Source: Candidatus Sulfopaludibacter sp. SbA4 (GTDB taxonomy: Bacteria; Acidobacteriota; Terriglobia; Bryobacterales; Bryobacteraceae). Taken from it: 34,887 bases of DNA. The number at the start of each line of letters is the position of its first letter. Position 1 is the stretch's first letter. The stretch covers positions 1-34,887 of the forward strand of contig OMOG01000756.1 in NCBI GenBank assembly GCA_900290305.1. Direction: 5' to 3'. Positions 1 to 8,866 of this stretch are shown in pieces. Made by a program: the position numbers and the translations under genes. Under the pieces are notes generated by a model that ran no database searches, was not told the origin of the DNA, and saw only the letters and a program-made list of their open reading frames with translations.

Positions 1-54
1 GGGCTGTCAAGAGGACATTTCTACTTTGCCAAAAGGGGACATTATCACTTTGCC
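1..54. mobile_element. Terminal repeats of an IS21-like insertion sequence, cut by window edge
   Basis: Two similar 20-mers stand in tandem with a 24-nt period: GAGGACATTTCTACTTTGCC at 11-30 and GGGGACATTATCACTTTGCC at 35-54. Repeated GGGACATT...ACTTTGC blocks at the tip are characteristic of IS21-family ends, where they are transposase binding sites. No istA/istB coding sequence is visible, so this is either the end of an element lying outside the window or a solo remnant. Bases 55-256, between this block and the SBBP gene stop, show no gene. Confidence 0.5.
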
Positions 55-256
55 GCCACACCGCGCCACCGGCGCTGTCGCCATCAACATCTTGCCGCCC
101 GCCATTGCGGAGAACCCCGGGCGCCTCCTCCGCTGCAACCGCTGGGGCCGCCCTGGGTTGGACCGTCCGGCGCCTCTCGGAAAGAGTTGCACTACGAAAT
201 TGCCCGGTGGCCGGCAACGTGACGGCCCGCACGTCCACCAGCGGCGCAGAGCCGCG

Positions 257-3200
257 TTATTGCACGGAAATTACGACATTCGACTGTGTCGGCACGCCAT
301 TCACGCTTGCCGCCAGCGTGACATCTCCGGCGCCAAGACCTGCGGGCAGTATCAAGTTGATCTGGTAGAGTCCGGCGCCGGACAATCCTGCGAAGCCTGG
401 GATGACGCTCACGTTGTCGATGAGGACGTTCACGGTTTTAGTGGTTGACGCAGCTCCGGAAAAGGCCTGGCCGGCCGGCGCCGACGGACTGGTCGGCCCG
501 AATCCGACTCCGAATAGCAGAAGGGAATCGCCTGCCTTCGCCGCAACCGTCGGATAACCGAGGGACGAGCCGGTGGGGTCGGCTATGTCGTAGGCGCCTC
601 CGCCGTAAGCCCCGGTGCCGTCGGACCGGAGGATGATACCGGTCACGTGTTTGGTGTCGAGCAGGAGGAATGCAGGAGCGAACTGCGCCAACGTTACACT
701 GGACGTTGCGCTCCCGTTGGCGGTCATCACTACGACGGGGACACTTCCCGTCGTGGTGTCGTCCGGGGCTTGCAGATTGATCTGTCCGGGGCTGACGTAC
801 CATAGGTACGCCGGCTTGCCATTGATTGTGACGCTGGTGCCGCCGAGGGACGTGGGGAAGTTGCCGGTCCAGGTTGCGGAGGCGGCGGCGAGATTGGTGC
901 CGTAAATCGAGACCCATTCACCGGGCTGAATCGTGGCAGAGGAACCGTCAACGGGGACGATGCCACCGGATGCGATCGTGGGCGCCTGCGGCGCCACCGT
1001 GGATAAGTTGATCTTGGCGATTAAGCCGTCGCCGTAAGCGCCTTGGCCTCCGCGGAACGAAGGCTGAAACACGCCGGGTGTCGTCGGGAGTGTAGCGTCG
1101 TTGATACTGCCCGCCACATAAATGTTCCCTTGCACGTCCACCGCCACGCCCGATAGAGATGAATTGCCGTTAATGCCAACGCCGGCTCCTACCACCGAAG
1201 AAAACAACAAGGTGCTTCCCGTCGGGTCGAGTTTCGAGACGAACCCCCCGGAGAGCAGACCAGGCTGCAGCGGATTGACTCCCTCGAAAAATTCGTTGCT
1301 GTGACCGGTCACGTACACATTCCCTTGGGCATCGAGTTGAATCGATCCGAAGTAGTCGGCGACTTCCACAAAAGTGGACCAGACCAAACCGGTTCCCTTG
1401 GAGTTCAGCTTGGTCGCGAATACGCAACTGTTTCCCTTGCAAGTGCCCTGATAGGCGCCCGGCGTCAAGGGGAACGCTGCTGAGTTCGTGTAGCCACCGA
1501 TGTAAGCGTTGCCCTGGGTGTCGGCAACCACGCCGCCCGGCAAGTCGCCGAAGCTGACTCCCGTCGCTTCCAAATAGGTAAGGTAGATGAGACTGGCTCC
1601 GCTTGCGCTTACCGGTCCGAACTTGGCGGCAAAGCCTGCAAGTGGTATGGCATTGCTCGTCCCAAGTTTCGGCTGGAACGCGCCCGGAGTCGTAGGCAGG
1701 CTTGGCGAGCCCGTAACCCCAACCACATAGAAATTCCCGCTCGGGTCCACCGTCACGCTAAAGGCCTCCGAAGTGTTTGTCTGCGCGCCATTCGGATCGC
1801 CGAGGAGAGTGGAATACAAAAGCGTCGATAGCTTGGCGTCGAAAACGGATATAAAGCCATCCCCATTCTGCGAAATTGTGCCCGCCGGAATGACCGCCCC
1901 CGGTGTAGTTGGGAAGCAAGAGTAAGAGGGCGAGTAAGGTGGGATGCAATTATACACGGTGAAGCCGGCAACGTAGGCTCGGCCCTGAGAGTCCGTTGCA
2001 ACTCCAAATCCCGCGGTTTGGGGGTTTCCGCCCAAAAAGGTCGAGTTCGTGAGTTGACCGGCGGCGCTGAACTTCGCCACAAAGGCGTTGTATTGGCCGG
2101 CACTGCCTTCCTTGCCGCCCACCATCCCCGGCGACAAGATCGTCTGGAAAGCGCCTGCCGTGATCGGAAAATCGGGGGAATTCGTGGTGCCCACAACATA
2201 GACCGCGTTGTCGTGGCTATCCCATACGATCGAGCTCCCCGCGGTGTAAACCGACCCCCCCAGATACGTGGAGTACAGAAGCGCCGTGCCGGAGGGGTTC
2301 AGCGCACTGACAAAGGCCGTCCATGTATTCGTTTTGCTGGTGGCTTGATATGGATGGGCCACGGGAAAATCCGCCGAAGTGGTAAATCCGGTGACATAGA
2401 CATCGCCGGCAGAGTCAATCGCCAGAGCCTGTGCCGGGCTAGTGGTCTGGTTCACAACCTGGTTGCCTCCGATTTGGTCCGGGCCGGAGCCGCCCAAATA
2501 CGTCAGATACGAAAATACGGGATCGATCACCAGCGTCTGGCTGTGGTCGTACTTGCCCAGTTCGAAGCGGACTTTGCCGCCGGCGATGGCGTACCTGGCA
2601 TCGACAATTTTCTTGCCGCCGCCGATATTCTGATAGACGATTGCCTTCTTCAGAGCCAGATCGCCGTCAGCCAGTCTTAGTAAAACATTGCCCTCGATGT
2701 CCAGACTCGGCGTCACGCCAGTGAGCCCCAGCGAAATTTGCGTGGGGTCCGCGCCCGGGGCCACCACGAAATCGTACTCCAGTTGCCGTTGGTTGCCGTA
2801 GAAAACGGCGTCAACACCTGGATAGATGCCCCGGTACTTCACTTTGCCATAAGCGCTGATGCCGCTGCGCCACTTCTTCGGATCGTTACCGATGAAATAG
2901 TTGGCCGCGCCCGGAAGTTTATCCGCGCCGGAAACTTGCGCGTGGCGTTCGGCGCCCAGCAGTTCCATGCGGAAAACCGACGGCGGAGCTTTGACACCAG
3001 CCGGCGTCCGCAGCGTGAAGACAACTTCGCTCGATGTAAGAAACAACGAATACCCGTCGCCGCGGGATAGAAACTTTACTTGACTGTCAGTTTGGCCCTG
3101 ATTGGCTTCGAAGCGCAAGGGCACGGCCGCGAGCGCCGCCTTGGCCGGTTTCGCGTTGGTCGGTTTTTCCGATGAATCCCCGAATATGTGCCCGGCCGTT

Positions 3201-3289
3201 AAGCTACAAAGAACCATGGACATCAGGATGATTCCGGCCGTGCGCGCCGGGAAGCCGGCGTGGGCCGGCAAAATTCGTTCGCTCGCCAT
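257..3289 (-). CDS. Secreted SBBP-repeat protein with C-terminal TIGR03437 domain
   Basis: A 1010-residue exported protein. The start at 3289 (MASERILP) is chosen because GGAGGA lies 7 nt upstream (3297-3302); an earlier in-frame ATG overlaps that ribosome site. A signal peptide follows (GIILMSMVLCSLTAGHIFG). Next comes a domain beginning RFEANQGQTDSQVKFLSRG, typical of the N-terminus of SBBP proteins. The centre is a series of SBBP beta-propeller-like repeats with motifs such as STYLGG, GDVYVTGFT and PTTPGAFQ. The last 230 residues form the Solibacter-type C-terminal domain (VSIYGTNLA, SPGQINLQAP, GVGFGPTSP, LYQINLILP). Such proteins are numerous in Solibacter-type genomes and are presumed extracellular or cell-surface; no enzyme motif is seen. 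It is transcribed alone, divergent from the hydrolase gene at 3654. Confidence 0.9.
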   Translation of the reverse strand: MASERILPAHAGFPARTAGIILMSMVLCSLTAGHIFGDSSEKPTNAKPAKAALAAVPLRFEANQGQTDSQVKFLSRGDGYSLFLTSSEVVFTLRTPAGVKAPPSVFRMELLGAERHAQVSGADKLPGAANYFIGNDPKKWRSGISAYGKVKYRGIYPGVDAVFYGNQRQLEYDFVVAPGADPTQISLGLTGVTPSLDIEGNVLLRLADGDLALKKAIVYQNIGGGKKIVDARYAIAGGKVRFELGKYDHSQTLVIDPVFSYLTYLGGSGPDQIGGNQVVNQTTSPAQALAIDSAGDVYVTGFTTSADFPVAHPYQATSKTNTWTAFVSALNPSGTALLYSTYLGGSVYTAGSSIVWDSHDNAVYVVGTTNSPDFPITAGAFQTILSPGMVGGKEGSAGQYNAFVAKFSAAGQLTNSTFLGGNPQTAGFGVATDSQGRAYVAGFTVYNCIPPYSPSYSCFPTTPGAVIPAGTISQNGDGFISVFDAKLSTLLYSTLLGDPNGAQTNTSEAFSVTVDPSGNFYVVGVTGSPSLPTTPGAFQPKLGTSNAIPLAGFAAKFGPVSASGASLIYLTYLEATGVSFGDLPGGVVADTQGNAYIGGYTNSAAFPLTPGAYQGTCKGNSCVFATKLNSKGTGLVWSTFVEVADYFGSIQLDAQGNVYVTGHSNEFFEGVNPLQPGLLSGGFVSKLDPTGSTLLFSSVVGAGVGINGNSSLSGVAVDVQGNIYVAGSINDATLPTTPGVFQPSFRGGQGAYGDGLIAKINLSTVAPQAPTIASGGIVPVDGSSATIQPGEWVSIYGTNLAAASATWTGNFPTSLGGTSVTINGKPAYLWYVSPGQINLQAPDDTTTGSVPVVVMTANGSATSSVTLAQFAPAFLLLDTKHVTGIILRSDGTGAYGGGAYDIADPTGSSLGYPTVAAKAGDSLLLFGVGFGPTSPSAPAGQAFSGAASTTKTVNVLIDNVSVIPGFAGLSGAGLYQINLILPAGLGAGDVTLAASVNGVPTQSNVVISVQ

Positions 3290-3437
3290 GTGCTTTTCCT
3301 CCATATGTCCGCGAGGAATCGACTGGTGAGCCATTCCGAGGATAGGACCAGTCCTCAGTCTCGCACACACTGGAATTCTCCGCCACAGCCCAGAGGGCGC
3401 TTAACCGATGTGGGGATCTCGCGGCCGGTCCAGGAAA

Positions 3438-3517
3438 CCGCTCCCTCACGGTCGCGGCCCCGTTGCGGTTGTGCCGATTTCAGCGTGAGTTACAGAGCCG
3501 CGACCGTGAGGGGGCGG
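3438..3517. repeat. 20-bp inverted repeat with 40-nt loop
   Basis: CCGCTCCCTCACGGTCGCGG at 3438-3457 pairs with 3498-3517; 19 of 20 positions match and the remaining one can form a T:G wobble. The innermost adjacent pair (3458/3497) also fits. It lies between the divergent genes starting at 3289 and 3654. From general knowledge, CTCCCTCACGGTCGCGG-type words recur in acidobacterial intergenic DNA, so this is probably a dispersed repeat and not a gene-specific operator. Confidence 0.7.
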
Positions 3518-3593
3518 AAGAGTCTCGACGCTGCACCCAGGAGTGCGTGCACCCGTCCAAATCCGACGTCTCACGGACACCGGAAAGAGTTTG

Positions 3594-3599
3594 TATAAT
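3594..3599 (+). promoter_or_regulatory. Putative -10 box of the 3654 hydrolase gene
   Basis: A perfect TATAAT lies 54 nt before the hydrolase start, in otherwise GC-rich DNA. No good -35 hexamer is seen at the usual distance (TCACGG at 3571-3576 is poor). Confidence 0.4.
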
Positions 3600-3653
3600 A
3601 GCGCGAGACGCGTGCGGTTCTACCGCGAAACCAGGCGGCCATGAGGAGGGAAT

Positions 3654-4517
3654 ATGTGCGATCAGGATCATTTTGAAAAGGACCGGCAAGAGTACGAGGC
3701 TCTCGGTCTGGTGACCCGTAAGCAGTTCGGCGTCATGTTGGGAGCAGGCATCGCCATGCTGCTGCCGCAAGTCGCCAACGCGGTCGCAGTGACCGAATCG
3801 GAGGTGAACGTAACGACCCCGGACGGCGCCGCGGACTGCTACTTCGCGCATCCGGCCAGCGGCACGGCCCCAGGCGTTCTCGTGTGGCCGGACATCTTCG
3901 GGCTGCGGCCGGCGTTCCGCCAGATGGGCAAACGGCTCGCCGAATCCGGGTATTCCGTCCTCGTGGTGAATCCTTTCTACCGTGTCAAGAAAGCCCCCAC
4001 TGCGGAAGCCGGCGCTGCAACTCCCATCCAGCAACTGATGCCGCTCGCGCGAGCCCTGAACGAGACGACCCACATGTCGGATGCGAAAGCGTTCATCGGG
4101 TGGCTGGACGGGCAAACGTCCGTGGCCAGGAATCGCAAGATCGGCACGCAGGGCTACTGCATGGGTGGCCCGATTGCGTTTCGTACCGCGGCCGCCGTGC
4201 CCGATCGTGTCGGAGCAGTCGCCTCATTCCATGGCGGCGGACTCGTGACCGATACGCCCAACAGTCCGCACCTGCAGGCCGCCAAGACCAAGGCGCAGTT
4301 CCTCATCGCCATCGCGGCCAATGACGACGCGCGGTCGCCCAATGAGAAGACCGTCCTCAAAGAGACGTTCGAAAAGGCCAACCTTCCTGCGGAGATCGAA
4401 GTGTACGCTGGATCCGCGCATGGCTGGTGCCCTCCGGATTCGACGGTCTACAACGAGCCACAGGCCGAGAAGGCGTGGAGCCGCTTGCTCGCGCTGTACG
4501 GAAAGGCCCTGGCCTGA
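3654..4517 (+). CDS. Dienelactone hydrolase family protein, exported
   Basis: A 287-residue alpha/beta hydrolase of the dienelactone hydrolase (carboxymethylenebutenolidase) family. The nucleophile motif GYCMGG places Cys169 at the active site; the other triad members are probably Asp224 or Asp225 (AANDDARSP) and His256 (GSAHGWCPP). PGVLVWPDIFGL (73-84) is the usual first-strand/oxyanion region. The N-terminal 43 residues carry TRKQFGVMLGAGIAMLL and end ANA, which reads as a Tat-like leader (RK in place of RR), so the enzyme is probably exported after folding. AGGAGGG lies just before the ATG. Family members open lactone or ester bonds in aromatic breakdown products; the substrate here is unknown. 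It stands alone, with 121 nt to the converging regulator gene. Confidence 0.88.
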   Translation: MCDQDHFEKDRQEYEALGLVTRKQFGVMLGAGIAMLLPQVANAVAVTESEVNVTTPDGAADCYFAHPASGTAPGVLVWPDIFGLRPAFRQMGKRLAESGYSVLVVNPFYRVKKAPTAEAGAATPIQQLMPLARALNETTHMSDAKAFIGWLDGQTSVARNRKIGTQGYCMGGPIAFRTAAAVPDRVGAVASFHGGGLVTDTPNSPHLQAAKTKAQFLIAIAANDDARSPNEKTVLKETFEKANLPAEIEVYAGSAHGWCPPDSTVYNEPQAEKAWSRLLALYGKALA

Positions 4518-4638
4518 ACCTCGGCGGCCGAACCTACGGCGGCCGCTCCAGACCGCCGTCGAATCGTCCACCGAGACCGGGAAGGGAATCCTCCTTACCG
4601 GCGGGCACTGGATGGCGCCGCGATTTCCGTGGATTGCC

Positions 4639-6510
4639 TCAACGGATGAGGCCGACGCGTCTCCGCAATGGATCGAAACGAGGGTCTGGGCGGAGACCGT
4701 TCCATCGCGGATCGAGACTTAGCCACACCAGCCAGTGGGAGCGCTCGTCGTAGGCTTTATCCAGCCAATGGAAGGCCTCCTCGTTCTCGCCGAGTCCGGC
4801 GTAAACCAACGCCACGCCATACGACGTTGCATACCGCTGTTCGCCGAGTTCCCGGAAACGCCCGAGTATGGCTTCCGCCTCCGCGCGCTGCCCGCAGGCG
4901 CCGGAAATCTGCCCTCGGGCCGCCAACGCGGGTTGCCAATCCTGGAGCGCCGGCCCCATGGAAGCCAGCTCGGCCAGCGCCTCCTGGCACCGGTGTTCCG
5001 CGCCGTAGACGCGGCTGAGCCAGAAATGCGCTAACGGAAAGGCGGGATTCTCCGCCAGCACAGCCGAGAGTTGCTGGATCGCCTGGTGGTTCAGCCCCCG
5101 GTAATGGAGTTGGAATCCAAGATCGGTCTTGAGCGGCAGCGAGAACGGGTCCAAACGGACCGCACGATCCAGTTCCGCGCGAGCTTCTTCGCCGCGCCCC
5201 ATCGCCAGCATCAGAATCCCATACCAATCGTGGGCAATCGCGAAACTGGGATTCAACTCGATGGCCTTTTGGAATTGGGCTTCGGCCGCCGGGAAGTTCC
5301 AGTCGAAATACATGTTGACGTATCCGAGCGAGGCGTGCGGCTCGGGGGCTTCCGGGTCTACCGCCAGTGCTTTCTCCGCGGCGTTTCGCGCTTTGAGGAA
5401 GGCTTCGGAAGGCCCGAGATAGTTGCCGTAGCCGAGAGCCGTGTAGGCGTCGGCGAGTCCGGCGAACGCGGCCGCATAAGAGGGAGTGATCGCCAACGCG
5501 CTCTCGAATTTCCCGATCGATCGCCGCATGCTGTCTTCGGTACGGCGGTTCCACAACTCGCGCCCCTGCAAATAGAGTTGATAGGCCCCGGGGTCGAGGG
5601 TGTTGGCCTGGGCAACGCGATTCGGCCGATCCGGGGTTACGCGTCCGGTGACTTCCCGAACGATGGCTGCCGCCACATCGCTCTCGATCCCCAGAATCGT
5701 ATGGGATTCCCGGTCGTAGGACTGGGCCCAGATGTGACTCTGGTCGCGAACGCGGATGAGCTGCGCGGTGATTCGTAACTTCTCCGCCTCGCTCCGCACG
5801 CTTCCCTCAACAATATAATCGACCCCCAGTTCCTTCCCGATGTCCTGGATCGATCGTGTGGTTTCTGTGTAGCGCAGCACCGACGTGCGAGCGATTACCC
5901 CCAGATGCCGCGTGTCGAGGCGGCCGAGATCGGTGATGATTTCCTCCGTCAGGCCATCGCTGAAATAGCGCTGGCCTGGGTCGCCAGTCAGGTTGGAGAA
6001 GGGAAGCACCGCCAGCATGGAGCGTCGGTTACCCAGGGACCACCGCGGCGTCCATAGCCACCATGCGACGAACGCAATCGCCAGCAAGCCAACCGCCAGG
6101 GCCACGCGTTGGCGCCACGGCCGCGTCGATTCAGCCTCAGGCGCGGGCCCGGCCTCAGGAGGCGCCGGTGGAGCGGCTTCCGCCGGTTCCGCGCTAATGG
6201 GCGCAATGAAACGGTAGCCCCGGCCCACCACGGTCTGCAGGTATCGCGGCTGTTGCGGGTCGTCCCGCAGTGCCATCCGGAGTTTGCGGATAGCGGTGTT
6301 GATCCCCTGTTCCGTGTCGCGATAGACGCCGGCGCCCCACAGTTTCTCGATAATCGTCTCGCGCGTGACCAGACTCCCGCCGGCTTCGGCCAGAAGCAGC
6401 AACAGATCGAACGGGATGTTCTCGATCTTGACGGGACGGCCGGCTCGCCGCAGTTCATGACGCTCGGGATCCAGCTCGAACTCCAGGAAGCGATACCGGC
6501 GTTGACTCAT
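4639..6510 (-). CDS. ToxR/CadC-like winged-helix regulator with TolB-like and TPR domains
   Basis: A 623-residue one-piece membrane regulator. Residues 1-105 are an OmpR/PhoB-type winged helix (FELDPERHELRRAGRPVKI, INTAIRKLRMAL, YLQTVVGRGYRFIAPI). A Pro/Ala-rich linker (106-131) leads to one membrane segment (about 136-152, VALAVGLLAIAFVAWWLW). Residues 165-290 form the TolB/FlgO-like domain common in this architecture (LAVLPFSNLTGD, SDGLTEEIITDL, VDYIVEGSVRSE). TPR repeats fill 300-600 (AYQLYLQGRELW, PEPHASLGYVNMY, AIELNPSFAIAHDWYG). The DNA-binding head would be cytoplasmic and the TPR part periplasmic. Such proteins are abundant in Acidobacteria, usually with unknown targets. GAGGAGG lies 13 nt before the ATG, a long spacing. 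The gene diverges from the secreted TIGR03437 gene at 6748, a possible target. Confidence 0.9.
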   Translation of the reverse strand: MSQRRYRFLEFELDPERHELRRAGRPVKIENIPFDLLLLLAEAGGSLVTRETIIEKLWGAGVYRDTEQGINTAIRKLRMALRDDPQQPRYLQTVVGRGYRFIAPISAEPAEAAPPAPPEAGPAPEAESTRPWRQRVALAVGLLAIAFVAWWLWTPRWSLGNRRSMLAVLPFSNLTGDPGQRYFSDGLTEEIITDLGRLDTRHLGVIARTSVLRYTETTRSIQDIGKELGVDYIVEGSVRSEAEKLRITAQLIRVRDQSHIWAQSYDRESHTILGIESDVAAAIVREVTGRVTPDRPNRVAQANTLDPGAYQLYLQGRELWNRRTEDSMRRSIGKFESALAITPSYAAAFAGLADAYTALGYGNYLGPSEAFLKARNAAEKALAVDPEAPEPHASLGYVNMYFDWNFPAAEAQFQKAIELNPSFAIAHDWYGILMLAMGRGEEARAELDRAVRLDPFSLPLKTDLGFQLHYRGLNHQAIQQLSAVLAENPAFPLAHFWLSRVYGAEHRCQEALAELASMGPALQDWQPALAARGQISGACGQRAEAEAILGRFRELGEQRYATSYGVALVYAGLGENEEAFHWLDKAYDERSHWLVWLSLDPRWNGLRPDPRFDPLRRRVGLIR

Positions 6511-6534
6511 GGTGGCCGTACAACCTCCTCAAAA

Positions 6535-6598
6535 GCGCAAAGGCCGCGGCGCGGCACCGTACGGCACAGGAACTGATCGCGCCGCGGCCGTTTTGCGC
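6535..6598. repeat. 64-bp palindromic element, copy A
   Basis: An imperfect palindrome whose arms are GCGCAAAGGCCGCGGCGCG and the reverse complement of GCGCAAAACGGCCGCGGCGCG. It sits between the divergent genes starting at 6510 and 6748. A second copy lies at 21842-21905 in the opposite orientation and matches at 61 of 64 positions. CCTCAAAAGC occurs on both sides (6527-6536 and 6604-6613); the left one overlaps the palindrome by two bases. The conserved similarity to copy B continues to about 6612. Confidence 0.75.
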
Positions 6599-6747
6599 AA
6601 GTTCCTCAAAAGCAGCAGCTTACTACTTGAGACAAACTTGATGCGTTCTTGATCCCCGATCCATGGACGCGCTGCCCCGCGCGTGCCATGATTTCAATCC
6701 ACGGGAGCCGGCTGAGGCCGCCCCGAAATCAGAACCGGAGGAAAATC

Positions 6748-7773
6748 ATGTTCCACAAGACATTCAGACCCCTGTGGGCCGCGTTCGCACTGGCAAGCGC
6801 CTTAGCCGTGCCATCCAGCGCACAAACACCTGTTGTTATTCAAATCGACATCGAGAACTACGCGTACTACTACGCCGACAATCCAGACTACAGTAAACTC
6901 GCGGGCACCGGACAAGCGGCGCCGCCGGTCTCCACCAAGACTTTCTCCAGTTTCATTGGCTTGGCGGACATCGTACGAGTCAATGGAAAACCCGTCAAAG
7001 GCACCTGGTCGATTCGGGCCACCACCACAAACTATACCCCAAACCCGCAGCCCGGACAGGCCATCGCGGATACCACCCGCAACTTTTTCGTCGACTGGGT
7101 ATGGGAGATTCAGCAGGCGGACGGTACTCCGATCGGCACCATCATGGCTACGGGCATGGGATTCGGTCCGCCTCCGCCAGGTTCACCCTCTGGACTATCC
7201 CCTACCGCCGCCAGCACCATGGCCATAACCGGCGGGACGGGAGCATTCCTGGGAATGCGGGGACAAGCCGGTTTCTCACAGATCACGACGACCGGCCGCG
7301 CCGCATCGGTGGCAGAGGATCCTTCGCTCCGAAGGACGCTGGGGGGAGGGACACGCAGCTTTCTGCTCACTCTGATCCCCCTCACGCCACCGGCCGTTTT
7401 GAGCAACAGCTCGGGTCCACTGGTCCTGCATTCGGCCGACTTTTCTCAGGTATCGGCAGCCAGGCCGGCGCTCCCAGGAGAGATACTCACGGTTTTCGCG
7501 ACGGGCTTGGGACCGACAAACGCGGCGTCGGACCCCGGCCAGCCATTCATGGCCAGTCCCCTTGCATTGGTCAATTCGCCGTTGCAGGCGACGCTCAACG
7601 GGAGCCCGGCGGACGTACTATATGCAGGGGGATATCCGGGCACCAGCAATACCTATCAGGTCAATCTCCGGCTGCCGGCCGATGCGCAATCGGGCGCCGC
7701 GGCGCTGCAGATCACCTGCGCGTGGCAGCCCGCAGCGCTAGTGACGATCCCGGTTGGCAGCGCCGGGAAATGA
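6748..7773 (+). CDS. Secreted protein with C-terminal TIGR03437 domain
   Basis: A 341-residue protein. The start at 6748 is fixed by GGAGG 6 nt upstream and by the signal peptide it opens (MFHKTFRPLWAAFALASAL, ending SSAQ). Residues about 25-210 form an unrecognised domain with repeated Tyr (NYAYYYADNPDY) and a Gly/Thr-rich stretch (MAITGGTGAFLGMRGQ) that recalls allene-oxide-cyclase-like or dirigent-like barrels, where a TGGTG.F..ARG motif is usual; that likeness is weak. The last 120 residues are the Solibacter-type C-terminal domain (ILTVFATGLGPTNA, PADVLYAGGYPG, YQVNLRLP). Only 16 nt separate its stop from the next reading frame, so the two are probably co-transcribed. Confidence 0.8.
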   Translation: MFHKTFRPLWAAFALASALAVPSSAQTPVVIQIDIENYAYYYADNPDYSKLAGTGQAAPPVSTKTFSSFIGLADIVRVNGKPVKGTWSIRATTTNYTPNPQPGQAIADTTRNFFVDWVWEIQQADGTPIGTIMATGMGFGPPPPGSPSGLSPTAASTMAITGGTGAFLGMRGQAGFSQITTTGRAASVAEDPSLRRTLGGGTRSFLLTLIPLTPPAVLSNSSGPLVLHSADFSQVSAARPALPGEILTVFATGLGPTNAASDPGQPFMASPLALVNSPLQATLNGSPADVLYAGGYPGTSNTYQVNLRLPADAQSGAAALQITCAWQPAALVTIPVGSAGK

Positions 7774-7789
7774 GCGGGTGGATACTGCG

Positions 7790-7909
7790 ATGATCGAACA
7801 CCAGCCGGCTCGGGCATACCGCGCGGAAACCCAGCGCCACCGCCTTGCACGGTTGGCGATGGTGTTGGCTGTCGTCGCTCTTCCCATAAAATCGTGGGCC
7901 CAGGGCTGA
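7790..7909 (+). other. Orphaned signal peptide of the barrel gene, ends at in-frame TGA
   Basis: A 39-codon frame with a typical Sec signal peptide: basic n-region (TQRHRLARL), hydrophobic core (AMVLAVVALPI) and a cleavage-like SWAQ. It ends at TGA 7907-7909, and the next codon in the same frame is the ATG at 7910 that opens the barrel coding sequence. The peptide and barrel were therefore probably one exported protein now split by a single nonsense codon. A sequencing error or read-through cannot be excluded. Confidence 0.65.
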
Positions 7910-8866
7910 ATGCCCGTTCGATTCTTATCCCCCAGTTTGGGCGGATCGGGCGGGCCCCTGAAAGCGCACGGGTGGGAGGTGGGGGTCGCGTTCCGGCATC
8001 TCGGCGCCGACCAATGGTTCGTCGGTACCGATGTGCGGGAGTCCGCTGCTCCCTTCGGGCAGCCCCTGTTCCTCAACATCGACTCGCTGGACGTCAACGT
8101 GAGCTACGGAGTCTCCGACCGGATCAGCGTGACGCTCACCGTGCCGTTCTCGCGCGGCACTCACTCGCGTTTCTACGCCGATGGCGTACGTCACAAAGTC
8201 AGCGCGGCGGGATTGGGCGACGTCAGCCTGGTGGGCAACGTATGGCTGCGGAACCCCGCCAAACACCCTAACGGGAATGTCGCCCTCGGGGTGGGTCTGA
8301 AGACGCCGAGCGGGAACAACGCCGTAGTGGACGACTTCTTCCAAGCCAACGGCTCGGCCATCCAGAGCCCGGTCGATCAGTCCATCCAACTGGGCGATGG
8401 CGGCCTGGGTATCGTGTTACAGGCTCAAGCATTCCAGAAGTTGTTCAATCGGGCCTCAGCGTATTTCTACGGCTGGTACCTGATGACGCCGCGCGAGCAG
8501 ACGGCGGTGCCTTCGCCTAGCGCGGGGGTGCCCTTGTCCGTCCCCGACGTATATTCCCTCCGGTCCGGAGTGACTTATGCGCTACGGCCGAAGCAGGGCA
8601 TTTCCGCGAGCCTGGGAACGCGGATCGACGGCATCCCGGTGCGGGACATCGTGGGTGGCAGCAATGGCTTCCGCAGACCGGGCTACAGTCTGTATCTCGA
8701 CCCGGGGCTCGGCATTGTCCGAGGCCGCGGCACATGGACGGTGAATGTTCCGCTACGCGTTCATCAGAACTTCAAAAGAAGCCTGGTCGATGTCGAGATG
8801 GGCGCCTCCGGGGGTGGAGATCTTGCAAATTACCTGATTATCGTGGGCTACAGCCGGCGATTCTGA
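7910..8866 (+). CDS. Outer-membrane beta-barrel protein, mature part (transporter-like)
   Basis: 318 residues of alternating beta-strand pattern with a terminal aromatic residue (YLIIVGYSRRF), as expected for an outer-membrane barrel. Motifs such as VNVSYGVSDRISVTLTVPF, SAAGLGDVSLVGNVWL and VALGVGLKTPSG resemble the MetA-pathway/phenol-degradation transporter-like barrel proteins. Read alone from 7910 the protein lacks a signal peptide, which lies in frame just upstream beyond a TGA. If translated from this ATG it would stay in the cytoplasm, so the gene may be non-functional unless TGA is read through. No ribosome site precedes 7910. The following sequence is a permease pseudogene, consistent with decay of this locus. 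Confidence 0.7.
   Translation: MPVRFLSPSLGGSGGPLKAHGWEVGVAFRHLGADQWFVGTDVRESAAPFGQPLFLNIDSLDVNVSYGVSDRISVTLTVPFSRGTHSRFYADGVRHKVSAAGLGDVSLVGNVWLRNPAKHPNGNVALGVGLKTPSGNNAVVDDFFQANGSAIQSPVDQSIQLGDGGLGIVLQAQAFQKLFNRASAYFYGWYLMTPREQTAVPSPSAGVPLSVPDVYSLRSGVTYALRPKQGISASLGTRIDGIPVRDIVGGSNGFRRPGYSLYLDPGLGIVRGRGTWTVNVPLRVHQNFKRSLVDVEMGASGGGDLANYLIIVGYSRRF

Noticed and set aside
7907-7909. TGA as a selenocysteine codon
   Set aside because: Outer-membrane barrels are not known selenoproteins, the codon lies right at the signal-peptide boundary, and no selenocysteine insertion hairpin was recognised just downstream.
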